The position numbers and the translations under genes are program-made. This document shows positions 1 through 5,943 of a stretch of DNA of 10,110 nucleotides, in pieces (position 1 is the stretch's first letter; each line of letters starts with the position of its first letter). The stretch is from NCBI GenBank assembly GCA_026982275.1, contig JALSHK010000442.1:1-10110 (forward strand), written 5' to 3'. The notes under the pieces are model-generated. The model ran no database searches, had not been told where the DNA came from, and saw only the letters and a list, made by a program, of their open reading frames with translations. This stretch comes from Paracoccaceae bacterium (GTDB lineage Bacteria; Pseudomonadota; Alphaproteobacteria; Rhodobacterales; Rhodobacteraceae).

Positions 1-533
1 TATACCGCCAGCTCGGTGATGATGCGATGCACCACGGCCTTTCCCGTGAGCGGCAGGGTGCAGGCTTTCAAAAGCTTGGATGCCCCGTGTTTATTGACCT
101 GATCCATCACCACCACCACGCGGCGCACACCGGCCACAAGATCCATCGCGCCGCCCATGCCTTTCACCAGCTTGCCCGGAATCATCCAGTTTGCCAGATC
201 GCCCGCTTCGGATACTTCCATCGCGCCAAGGATTGCCATATCGATATGCCCGCCCCGGATCATGGAAAAACTGTCAGCCGAGGAGAAATACGAGGTGCGG
301 TCCAGCTCGGTGATGGTTTGCTTGCCGGCGTTTATCAGGTCGGGGTCGACCTCGTCCTCGGTCGGAAAAGGCCCCATCCCCAGCATGCCGTTTTCCGATT
401 GCAGCGTGACATCCACACCCTCGGGAATGTGATTGCTCACCAAGGTCGGAATGCCGATCCCGAGATTGACATACATGCCGTCTTGCAGCTCTTGCGCGGC
501 CCGCGCCGCCATCCGGTCTCTGTTCCAAGCCAT
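1..533 (-). CDS. scoB: 3-oxoacid CoA-transferase subunit B (partial, C-terminus missing)
   Basis: Beta subunit of a succinyl-CoA:3-ketoacid CoA-transferase type enzyme, which moves CoA between succinyl-CoA and acetoacetate (or a related 3-oxoacid) in ketone-body and polyhydroxybutyrate use in the cytoplasm. About 177 residues are present. The family is usually a little over 200, so only the C-terminal end lies beyond the window. Visible motifs are NLGIGIPTLV (residues 23-32) and SENGMLGMGP starting at residue 46, in which Glu47 corresponds to the catalytic glutamate that forms the CoA thioester. A glycine-rich GKLVKGMGGAMDLV segment follows. The start is the ATG at 531-533. A GAGGAGG ribosome-binding site lies just before it and overlaps the TGA stop of scoA; only 10 bases separate the genes, so the two subunits are probably made in a coupled way. 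The exact oxoacid used cannot be read from the sequence. Confidence 0.93.
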   Translation of the reverse strand, partial: MAWNRDRMAARAAQELQDGMYVNLGIGIPTLVSNHIPEGVDVTLQSENGMLGMGPFPTEDEVDPDLINAGKQTITELDRTSYFSSADSFSMIRGGHIDMAILGAMEVSEAGDLANWMIPGKLVKGMGGAMDLVAGVRRVVVVMDQVNKHGASKLLKACTLPLTGKAVVHRIITELAV

Positions 534-543
534 GATTGCCTCC

Positions 544-1239
544 TCAAGCCGCCCGCGTGGTGCGGTTTTCGATTTTCTTTTCAGCGTGGCTCAGCACCAG
601 CTTGTTCACGAATATGCCCGGCGTGTGGATCTGATCGGGGTCAAGGCTGCCCACCGGCACGATCTCCTCAACCTCGGCAATGCAGATTCTGCCGCAGGTG
701 GCGGCGTTGGGATTGAAATTCCGCGCGGTTTTGCGATAGACCAGATTGCCGTGCGCATCGCCTTTCCACGCCTTCACCAAGGCGAGATCGGCAAAAATGC
801 CTTCTTCCAGAATGAAGGTCTCGCCGCCGAAATCCTTATGCTCTTTGCCCTCGGCGATCACGGTGCCAACGCCGGTTTTGGTATAAAAGCCCGGGATGCC
901 CGCACCGCCGGCCCGCATCCGCTCGGCCAAGGTGCCCTGGGGGGCGAATTCCAGCTCCAGCTCGCCGCTCAGGTATTGCCGCATGAATTCGGCATTTTCG
1001 CCGACATAAGACGAGATCATCTTTTTGATCTGGCGGGTTTCCAGCAGCTGCCCGAGGCCGATGCCGTCGGTGCCGGCATTATTGCTGGCCACGGTCAGAT
1101 CCTTGACGCCGCTATCGCGCAGGGCTTTTATCAGGTCTTCGGGAATGCCGCAAAGGCCAAAGCCGCCCACGGCCAGCTTCATCCCGTCAAAGGGAATGCC
1201 GCTTAGCGCTTCGGCTGCGCTCGCACAGGTTTTATCCAT
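544..1239 (-). CDS. scoA: 3-oxoacid CoA-transferase subunit A
   Basis: Alpha subunit of the same CoA-transferase, 231 residues, the usual size for the family. It binds CoA and pairs with the catalytic beta subunit encoded immediately downstream. Family motifs are VGGFGLCGIPE (24-34), SYVGENAEFMRQYLSGELE (77-95), APQGTLAERMRAGGAGIPGF (99-118) and the FYTKTGVGT segment right after. The last two suit an SCOT-type enzyme better than the acetate AtoD type. An upstream in-frame extension is possible, but the ATG at 1237-1239 has a GGAGG box eight bases before it, gives the normal family N-terminus, and lies just downstream of a good promoter at 1265-1293. Nothing in the protein looks damaged. Confidence 0.94.
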   Translation of the reverse strand: MDKTCASAAEALSGIPFDGMKLAVGGFGLCGIPEDLIKALRDSGVKDLTVASNNAGTDGIGLGQLLETRQIKKMISSYVGENAEFMRQYLSGELELEFAPQGTLAERMRAGGAGIPGFYTKTGVGTVIAEGKEHKDFGGETFILEEGIFADLALVKAWKGDAHGNLVYRKTARNFNPNAATCGRICIAEVEEIVPVGSLDPDQIHTPGIFVNKLVLSHAEKKIENRTTRAA

Positions 1240-1264
1240 ATTCAATTCCTCCAGATATGGGCAG

Positions 1265-1293
1265 ACTAAATGGCTTCGCGCGGGGCGTGTCAA
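1265..1293 (-). promoter_or_regulatory. sigma-70 type promoter of scoAB
   Basis: Reading the minus strand, a perfect -35 box TTGACA (1293-1288) is followed after exactly 17 bases by TTTAGT (1270-1265), which matches four of six bases of the -10 consensus. Transcription would begin near 1258, giving a leader of about 20 bases before the scoA start. The promoter lies entirely after the stop of the metal-binding protein gene, so scoAB can be transcribed independently of the operon upstream. No clear terminator separates the two, so read-through is also possible. Confidence 0.6.
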
Positions 1294-1303
1294 GGCTTTG
1301 CGC

Positions 1304-2146
1304 CTATCCGGCTTCAAGGCAGCTTTCCAGCGCTTCGGCCAGGCTTTGGTAATATCGAGGCACAAAATCCGGCTCGCCCGCGATTTCGGCGCCTGTTAAA
1401 TCAATCCTTGCGCGTGGCGCTTGCGGCAGCAGGCTGGCGGCGGCCAGCGTTTCGGGGCTTTCCAGTATGCAGATTGCGCCTTCCAGACGGCTGATATTGG
1501 AGAGTGAGCGCGCGCCCGCCCGCGTGCCGTTTATATCGGTAAGGATGCCGATATTTTCCAGCCCGAGGCGGCGCTCCAGATATTGGTAGGCATCATGGGA
1601 AACCACCAGCCGGATATTGGCGGTTTCCAGCCGCGCGCCAATCGCTTCCAGCCGTTCTTTTGCGGATACCAGCGTTTTGAGCAGGGCAAATTCATTGGTG
1701 CGGTATTGCGCGGTGTTTTCGGGGTTCAGCGTGATCAGGCGCTGGGTGATTTCCAGTGCCCAGAGAATCATCTCGCCCGGATCCAGCCACAGATGCGGAT
1801 CAGAATCTTCGCGCGTAGAGAGATCAAAATTGCGGGCGGGCAGGGCCTCTGAAGTGACTTCCCCGAGATTGACGGTGATAAAATCGCCCTCTACCCGCGC
1901 CAGCCACGGCTCCAGATCCAGCCCGACGGCAAAGACGATATCCGCCTCCCCCAAAGCCGATATTTGCGAGGGGCGCAGGGAAAAATCATGCGGGTCCAGA
2001 TTGGGCGGCACCAGCGAGGATGGTTCGCCCACGCCTTGCATGATTTGCGTCACCAGCCCGTCAAGCGGTGCAATCGTGCTGGCCACCCGGGGCGCAGCGG
2101 CCAGTGGCCCTGCCAGCAGCAGAAAAAGGAGAATCAGCCGCCGCAT
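1304..2146 (-). CDS. ZnuA-like zinc/manganese ABC transporter substrate-binding protein
   Basis: Periplasmic metal-binding protein of the ZnuA/TroA (cluster A-I) family, 280 residues. It begins with a signal peptide (MRRL, a run of leucines, then an AAA-type cleavage site around residue 18). The likely metal ligands are all present: His53 in DPHDF, His118 in DPHLWLDP, His184 in SHDAYQYL and Asp249 in ARIDLTG. The family signature LRPSQ follows His53. The His-rich loop that many true ZnuA proteins carry between the first two ligands is absent, so zinc versus manganese or another metal cannot be decided. The start codon shares one base with the stop of the DUF1244 gene (TGATG), so the two are probably translationally coupled. 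No ABC ATPase or permease gene is next to it in this window, and the next gene downstream is scoA. It may serve a transporter encoded elsewhere. Confidence 0.85.
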   Translation of the reverse strand: MRRLILLFLLLAGPLAAAPRVASTIAPLDGLVTQIMQGVGEPSSLVPPNLDPHDFSLRPSQISALGEADIVFAVGLDLEPWLARVEGDFITVNLGEVTSEALPARNFDLSTREDSDPHLWLDPGEMILWALEITQRLITLNPENTAQYRTNEFALLKTLVSAKERLEAIGARLETANIRLVVSHDAYQYLERRLGLENIGILTDINGTRAGARSLSNISRLEGAICILESPETLAAASLLPQAPRARIDLTGAEIAGEPDFVPRYYQSLAEALESCLEAG

Positions 2147-2445
2147 CAGTCGTGCTTTGGCTTGGAGATTTCATAGGCGGCCATGGTGGCGGCATCGGCT
2201 TCCGTCTGGTTTTGCGCCCGCCATTCTGCATAGGGCATGCCATAAAACGCCTCGCGGCCTTCGTCTTTGCTCATGGGGTGGCCCAGCTCGGTAGCGGCCT
2301 CCTGATACCAGCGGCTCAGGCAATTGCGGCAAAAGCCCGTCAGGTTCATCATGTCGATATTCTGCACATCCGCGCGCTCGGCCAGATGGGCTTTCAGGCG
2401 GCGAAAGGCGGCGGCTTCGGCTTTCAGGCGGGTCAGGTCGTCCAT
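2146..2445 (-). CDS. DUF1244 family protein
   Basis: A 99-residue cytoplasmic protein recognised as DUF1244 by the central conserved stretch DVQNIDMMNLTGFCRNCLSR and the later YGMPYAEW. The paired cysteines in CRNC resemble a metal-binding or redox pair, but the function of the family is not established and none is claimed here. It lacks a signal peptide and membrane segments. The ATG at 2443-2445 was chosen over an upstream in-frame start because it has a GAGGA box five bases before it, and because the longer version would overlap the amidohydrolase gene. The stop of that gene lies eight bases upstream, and the metal-binding protein gene overlaps its own stop, so it is the middle gene of a three-gene operon. 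Confidence 0.85.
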   Translation of the reverse strand: MDDLTRLKAEAAAFRRLKAHLAERADVQNIDMMNLTGFCRNCLSRWYQEAATELGHPMSKDEGREAFYGMPYAEWRAQNQTEADAATMAAYEISKPKHD

Positions 2446-2453
2446 GGTGTTCC

Positions 2454-3203
2454 TCACAGGGTTTGAATAATTTCGTTCAGGGGCGTGGCCAGAATGGCGG
2501 CCCATTTCTTTTGGCCTTCGGGCGTGTCTATCAGATCGTGGCGCAGCTCGATCAGCACATGGGGATAGCCGTTCTGGCTGGCGTGAAAATACATGGTATC
2601 GCCGCGCAGCTCGCCGGAATAGGGTTCGTTATTGCCCAGCATGATCCCGGGGTTTTCCGCCAGCTTTTGCAGCAGCGGCACCGGAATGCGGGGGTCGTCA
2701 TCCCATAAAATACCGATATGCCAAGGCCGCATCGGGCGGCCTTTCAGCTGCGGGGTGTAGGAATGGATCGAGATCAGGACCGGCACCTCCCCCCGCGCGG
2801 TGATGGCGCCAAGCGCGGCATCGATCGCGGCGTGATAGGGGCGATGATAGGCTTCAATCCGGCGCTGTTTCTCGGAGGCATCGGCATGGCGGTTACCCTC
2901 TATAATCGTGTGATCATAGATTTTCATCAGGATGGTCGGATCATCCTCGCCGCGATTGGGATCTATTACAAGGCGGGAAAACCGGCTGGCCAGCATCGGG
3001 GCCTTAAGGGCTTTGGCCAGATGAAGCGCGGTTTCGCGGGCGCCGATATCATAGGCGATATGGCGGTTCATATCCTCGGCCGATATTCCGAGGCTGCCGC
3101 CATTGATATCGGCAGGGACCCGGTTACTGGCGTGATCACACAGGATAAGCACGTTTGATCTGGCGCTTTCGTTCAGCGTTTCAAAGGCATCGCTATGCGG
3201 CAT
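2454..3203 (-). CDS. N-formylglutamate amidohydrolase family protein
   Basis: Member of the N-formylglutamate amidohydrolase family (FGase, PF05013 type), 249 residues, cytoplasmic. The type enzyme splits N-formyl-L-glutamate into formate and glutamate at the end of one histidine-degradation route. Recognisable blocks are LCDHASNRVP (about 21-30), HIAYDIGARE (48-57), SRLVIDPNRGEDDP (76-89), YHRPYH (120-125), ISIHSYTP (145-152), NNEPYSG, and the final VLIELRHDLI. The histidines, aspartates and Glu in these blocks are the expected metal and catalytic residues. No other histidine-utilisation (hut) gene is in the window, so hutG is not assigned; orphan relatives may act on other N-acyl amino acids. 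It heads an operon with DUF1244 and the metal-binding protein. The ribosome-binding site before the ATG at 3201-3203 is weak (GGA only). Confidence 0.87.
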   Translation of the reverse strand: MPHSDAFETLNESARSNVLILCDHASNRVPADINGGSLGISAEDMNRHIAYDIGARETALHLAKALKAPMLASRFSRLVIDPNRGEDDPTILMKIYDHTIIEGNRHADASEKQRRIEAYHRPYHAAIDAALGAITARGEVPVLISIHSYTPQLKGRPMRPWHIGILWDDDPRIPVPLLQKLAENPGIMLGNNEPYSGELRGDTMYFHASQNGYPHVLIELRHDLIDTPEGQKKWAAILATPLNEIIQTL

Positions 3204-3372
3204 TTTCGGGTCCGATTCTCAAAACATTCACATAGGTGATATAGGTTTGTGAAATCATGGGCCAGCCTATGCGATCATAAAGCAAGGAAATTTCGCCAAT
3301 TCTTGCGGACATCCGCGCTCTGGTGCGTTATAGACAGCAAAGGCCCGCCAATTTGGCACGAAAAGAGAGAGT
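3204..3372. promoter_or_regulatory. divergent intergenic region between the amidohydrolase operon and pyk
   Basis: This 169-base region must hold the promoters of both flanking transcripts. Towards pyk, TTGCGG (3303-3308) and GTTATA (3327-3332), 18 bases apart, form a weak promoter candidate. Near the amidohydrolase start there is an inverted repeat, TTCACA (3227-3232) and TGTGAA (3248-3253), 15 bases apart. It overlaps two copies of ATAGGT nine bases apart (3232-3237, 3241-3246). This could be an operator, but no regulator can be named. A short ribosome-binding site, GAGAGAG, lies just before the pyk start. No RNA gene or credible small protein was seen. Confidence 0.35.
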
Positions 3373-4830
3373 ATGACGACAGGTATTCGCCGCCAGAGGA
3401 ATGTCAAGATTGTGGCAACCCTTGGCCCCGCTTCCGACACCAAAAAAATGATCCGCGAGCTGTTTCTGGCTGGGGCAGATGTATTCCGGCTGAATATGAG
3501 CCATGGCTCGCATGAAGAAATGCGCTTGCGCCACACCATTATCCGCGAGCTGGAGGAGGAGCTTAACCGCCCGATCGGCATCCTGGCAGACCTTCAGGGA
3601 CCAAAACTGCGCTGCGGGGTATTTGCCGAGGATAGCGAAGTGCTGGCCGAAGGCGCGGCTTTCCGCTTTGATCTGGATAATAGGCCGGGCGATGGTAGCC
3701 GTGTCTGCCTGCCCCATACCGAGATTTTCAAGGCGCTCGAAGTTGGTTCTACCTTGCTGGTGGATGACGGCAAAATCAGCCTGAAGGTTACCGCTCGCGG
3801 CGATGATTTTGCCGATACCGAGGTGGTTGTCGGAGGTAAAATATCCAACCGGAAGGGAGTGAATGTGCCGGATGTGGTGTTGCCCTTGGCGGCGCTTTCC
3901 GAAAAAGACCTCGCCGATCTGGAATTCGCCTGCGAGCTGGGCGTGGACTGGCTGGCGCTTTCTTTTGTGCAGCGGGCTTCGGATGTTTTGCAGGCCAAAG
4001 CGCTGGCCAAGGGCCGCGCAGCGATAGTTTCCAAGATCGAAAAACCGGCGGCAGTGGATGCGTTCGAGGAAATACTGGCGGTAACCGATGGCGTTATGGT
4101 CGCGCGTGGCGATCTCGGGGTCGAGCTGCCGGTGCAGGCGGTGCCGCCCATTCAGAAAAAGCTGATTGCGGGCTGTCGGCGCGTGGGCAAGCCGGTTATT
4201 GTGGCAACGCAGATGATGGAGAGCATGATCTCCTCGCCCGTGCCCACACGGGCCGAGGTATCGGATGTGGCGCAGGCGATTTATGACGGCGCGGATGCGG
4301 TGATGCTGTCTGCCGAAAGCGCGGCGGGGGATTACCCGATCGAAGCCGTAACCACGATGAGTAACGTGGCGGAGGAGGTCGAGAAAGACGAGATGTATCG
4401 CGATGGGCTGCTGGCGACGCATACGCCTTCGCGCACCCGCGTGGCCGATGCCATCAGCGCCGCTGCGCGCGAAGTGGCCGAAACCACCGATATCAAGGCC
4501 ATTGCCAGCTTCACCCAATCGGGCACCACCGCGATGCTGGCCGCGCGCGAGCGGCCCCGCGTGCCGATCATTGCCATAACGCCGGTGCCCGCCACCGCAC
4601 GGCGCCTGGCCTTGGTTTGGGGTTTGCATTGTGTGGTTTCGGGGGAGGTGGCGCGCTTCAAGGAGGCCGTGGTGAATGCTGCCAAAGCTGCCAAGGAAGC
4701 CGGATTTGCCAAGGAAAACGATATGATTGTCGTTACGGCCGGCGTGCCGTTCAACACCCCGGGCACTACCAATATTTTGCGCGTAGCTCCGGTGAATGAA
4801 AAGCTGATCTACGGCAGCGAACTGGATTAA
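3373..4830 (+). CDS. pyk: pyruvate kinase
   Basis: Glycolytic enzyme converting phosphoenolpyruvate and ADP to pyruvate and ATP; 485 residues, close to the usual bacterial length of about 470-480. The catalytic barrel is complete: KIVATLGPAS (12-21), substrate-binding Arg39 in FRLNMSHG, DLQGPKLR (73-80), the B-domain from about 82 to 165, SFVQ (197-200), catalytic Lys221 and metal ligand Glu223 in SKIEKP, Asp247 in ARGDLGVE, and the signature ATQMMESM through AEVSDVAQAIYDGADAVMLS. The C-terminal domain begins near 350. DLQGPKLR replaces the DTKGPEIR of the animal and E. coli enzymes, a form often seen in alphaproteobacteria. The ATG is preceded by GAGAGAG. The gene is monocistronic or cotranscribed with the small membrane protein 48 bases downstream. 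No strong terminator follows. Confidence 0.97.
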   Translation: MTTGIRRQRNVKIVATLGPASDTKKMIRELFLAGADVFRLNMSHGSHEEMRLRHTIIRELEEELNRPIGILADLQGPKLRCGVFAEDSEVLAEGAAFRFDLDNRPGDGSRVCLPHTEIFKALEVGSTLLVDDGKISLKVTARGDDFADTEVVVGGKISNRKGVNVPDVVLPLAALSEKDLADLEFACELGVDWLALSFVQRASDVLQAKALAKGRAAIVSKIEKPAAVDAFEEILAVTDGVMVARGDLGVELPVQAVPPIQKKLIAGCRRVGKPVIVATQMMESMISSPVPTRAEVSDVAQAIYDGADAVMLSAESAAGDYPIEAVTTMSNVAEEVEKDEMYRDGLLATHTPSRTRVADAISAAAREVAETTDIKAIASFTQSGTTAMLAARERPRVPIIAITPVPATARRLALVWGLHCVVSGEVARFKEAVVNAAKAAKEAGFAKENDMIVVTAGVPFNTPGTTNILRVAPVNEKLIYGSELD

Positions 4831-4842
4831 CGAAGGATCTTG

Positions 4843-4851
4843 TGCTAAAAT
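4843..4851 (+). promoter_or_regulatory. possible extended -10 promoter before the small membrane protein gene
   Basis: TGCTAAAAT reads as an extended -10 element (TG, one base, TAAAAT). There is no recognisable -35 box at the proper distance. A start near 4858 would give a leader of about 20 bases. The same bases lie inside a small hairpin (TGTGC 4841-4845 with GCACA 4854-4858), so this is a weak call. Confidence 0.25.
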
Positions 4852-4878
4852 CCGCACAGCAACGCATATGAGGTAGCT

Positions 4879-5106
4879 ATGACGGATTATGATATAGCCC
4901 TGATCTGGGCGACGGTGCTCTTAATTGCCAGTTTGCTGCTTGGCTTTGCGGCGGTCACCAATCATCGCTCCGCAGCGCCGGCCATGTTTATTTTTGTGCT
5001 GGGTGGCTTGGCATTGTATTATGCCCAGTCCCAGAGCATGGATCCGAATTTCGCCGAGGATATCCCCAAGGCGATCTACAAGCTTTATGCGCGTGTTATG
5101 AATTGA
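4879..5106 (+). CDS. small two-helix membrane protein, function unknown
   Basis: A 75-residue protein with two hydrophobic stretches, roughly 7-26 (IALIWATVLLIASLLLGFAA) and 33-49 (the APAMFIFVLGGLALYYA segment). They are joined by a short polar turn containing NHRS. A polar C-terminal tail of about 25 residues contains DPNFAEDIPKAIYKLY. This suggests an inner-membrane helical hairpin. The sequence is not recognised as a named family, although a small gene in this place between pyk and rpmI is typical of Rhodobacteraceae as far as I recall. A GAGG ribosome-binding site lies seven bases before the ATG, and codon use resembles that of the neighbours, supporting a real gene. No function is claimed. 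Confidence 0.72.
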   Translation: MTDYDIALIWATVLLIASLLLGFAAVTNHRSAAPAMFIFVLGGLALYYAQSQSMDPNFAEDIPKAIYKLYARVMN

Positions 5107-5113
5107 GCTTTGG

Positions 5114-5145
5114 CGGGGTTCAATCTGGCTCTAGCCCCGGATTTT
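5114..5145 (+). terminator. weak terminator-like hairpin after the small membrane protein gene
   Basis: CGGGG (5114-5118) can pair with CCCCG (5135-5139), followed by a short ATTTT run. The loop of 16 bases is long and the T run short, so efficiency is doubtful. Its position, between the end of this gene and the rpmI promoter, is where a terminator would be expected. Confidence 0.25.
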
Positions 5146-5169
5146 CATGGATTGATGATGCGAAACCGC

Positions 5170-5198
5170 TTGCCAATGCGGCGTATAGCGCCTATTAG
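5170..5198 (+). promoter_or_regulatory. sigma-70 type promoter of rpmI-rplT
   Basis: TTGCCA (5170-5175) matches five of six bases of the -35 consensus. It is followed after exactly 17 bases by TATTAG (5193-5198), which matches four of six of the -10 consensus. Transcription would begin near 5205 and give a leader of about 70 bases before rpmI. This is the best promoter candidate on the plus strand of the window. Confidence 0.55.
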
Positions 5199-5214
5199 GT
5201 GCGCTCCACCGGTG

Positions 5215-5237
5215 CGGCCGGCCTGTCAGGGCTGCCG
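5215..5237 (+). promoter_or_regulatory. stable hairpin in the rpmI leader
   Basis: Within the predicted 5' leader, CGGCCGGCCT (5215-5224) folds back on GGGCTGCCG (5229-5237). The stem has about nine pairs, a four-base loop (GTCA), a single bulged C and two G-U pairs. No U run follows directly, so it does not look like a simple terminator. Ribosomal operons encoding L20 are often controlled by L20 binding to a leader structure. A similar role here is an inference from position only. Confidence 0.4.
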
Positions 5238-5275
5238 AGTCGCGCCTTATACCCACTCTTTTTGAGGAGACGGAA

Positions 5276-5476
5276 ATGCCCAAGATGAAGACAAAATCGA
5301 GCGCGAAAAAGCGCTTCAAGGTGACGGCTTCCGGCCGCATCAAGGCCGCTCAGGCTGGTAAACAGCACGGTATGATCAAGCGCTCAAATAAATTTTTGCG
5401 CAATGCTCGCGGCACATCGCTTTTGTGCAAGGCTGACGAGAATATCGTTAAAAAATACATGCCATACGCACGATAG
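5276..5476 (+). CDS. rpmI: 50S ribosomal protein L35
   Basis: Structural protein of the large ribosomal subunit, 66 residues, the normal length. It shows the typical L35 pattern: MPKMKTKSSAKKRFKVT at the N-terminus, GKQHGMIKRSNKFLRN in the middle and the lysine-rich end KKYMPYAR. It is strongly basic. A GAGGAG ribosome-binding site lies six bases before the ATG. rplT follows after 11 bases, so the two form an operon. infC, which precedes rpmI in many bacteria, is absent; separate infC is common in alphaproteobacteria. Confidence 0.97.
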   Translation: MPKMKTKSSAKKRFKVTASGRIKAAQAGKQHGMIKRSNKFLRNARGTSLLCKADENIVKKYMPYAR

Positions 5477-5487
5477 GAGTCTGAGAT

Positions 5488-5850
5488 ATGTCTAGAGTAA
5501 AAGGCGGCGCGGCCGCTCACGCGCGTCATCGCAAAGTCATCAAAGCCGCCAAGGGCTATTATGGTGCGCGTTCGCGCAACTTTCGCACCGCGACGCAGGC
5601 CGTTGACAAGGCGATGCAATACGCTACGAGGGACCGCAAAGCCCGCAAGCGCAATTTCCGTGCGCTGTGGATCCAGCGGATCAATGCGGCTGTGCGTTTG
5701 AATGACGAAAACCTGAACTATTCCAGGTTCATCAACGGCCTGACACTGGCCGGTATTGAGGTGGACCGTAAAGTTCTGGCCGACCTTGCCGTGCATGAGC
5801 CGGAAGCATTTTCGGCCGTGGTTGATCAGGCAAAAGCCGCGCTGGCTTAA
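5488..5850 (+). CDS. rplT: 50S ribosomal protein L20
   Basis: Large-subunit assembly protein that binds 23S rRNA, 120 residues, full length. The basic N-terminal extension (MSRVKGGAAAHARHRKVIKA) leads into KGYYGARSRNFRTA, then the conserved RKRNFRALWIQRINAAVR (about 53-70), and YSRFINGLTLAGIEVDRKVL in the globular part. In several bacteria L20 also represses its own operon by binding the leader mRNA. The predicted rpmI leader hairpin would be the place to look here. The ribosome-binding site AGGAG overlaps the rpmI stop codon. A strong terminator lies 17 bases after the stop. Confidence 0.97.
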   Translation: MSRVKGGAAAHARHRKVIKAAKGYYGARSRNFRTATQAVDKAMQYATRDRKARKRNFRALWIQRINAAVRLNDENLNYSRFINGLTLAGIEVDRKVLADLAVHEPEAFSAVVDQAKAALA

Positions 5851-5867
5851 GCCAAATTCGAAATTCC

Positions 5868-5901
5868 AAAAAGGCCCGCCAAGCGATTGGCGGGCCTTTT
5901 T
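5868..5901. terminator. strong bidirectional Rho-independent terminator
   Basis: A perfect 15-bp inverted repeat runs from 5868 to 5882 and from 5887 to 5901, with a four-base loop (GCGA). The core is GGCCCGCC, flanked by five A on one side and five T on the other, so it can stop transcription from both directions. It ends rpmI-rplT on the plus strand and also serves the RTX-like gene on the minus strand. Confidence 0.93.
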
Positions 5902-5902
5902 A

Positions 5903-5943
5903 TGCCTGAAGCGCTTCAAGCTTAAGTCGAAACGCTTCAGGCA
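5903..5943. repeat. nested inverted repeats at the 3' end of the RTX-like gene
   Basis: TGCCTGAAGCG (5903-5913) and CGCTTCAGGCA (5933-5943) are perfect 11-base inverted arms 19 bases apart. The left arm overlaps a separate perfect 12-base palindrome, TGAAGCGCTTCA (5907-5918). The right arm contains the TGA stop of the minus-strand gene. In that transcript the arms would form a second hairpin just ahead of the terminator, which may protect the mRNA end. No other copy was noticed in the window. Confidence 0.55.

Noticed and set aside
27..716. A His-rich open frame on the plus strand, with five consecutive histidines
   Set aside because: It is the complement of scoB and scoA. The histidines come from the complement of GTG valine codons in scoB.
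3328..4857. A 509-codon open frame on the minus strand opposite pyk
   Set aside because: It lies across the complete pyruvate kinase gene and shows only the skewed composition of an antisense shadow.
4841..4858. Hairpin after pyk as a terminator
   Set aside because: The stem has only five pairs and no T run follows, so it is not a credible Rho-independent terminator.
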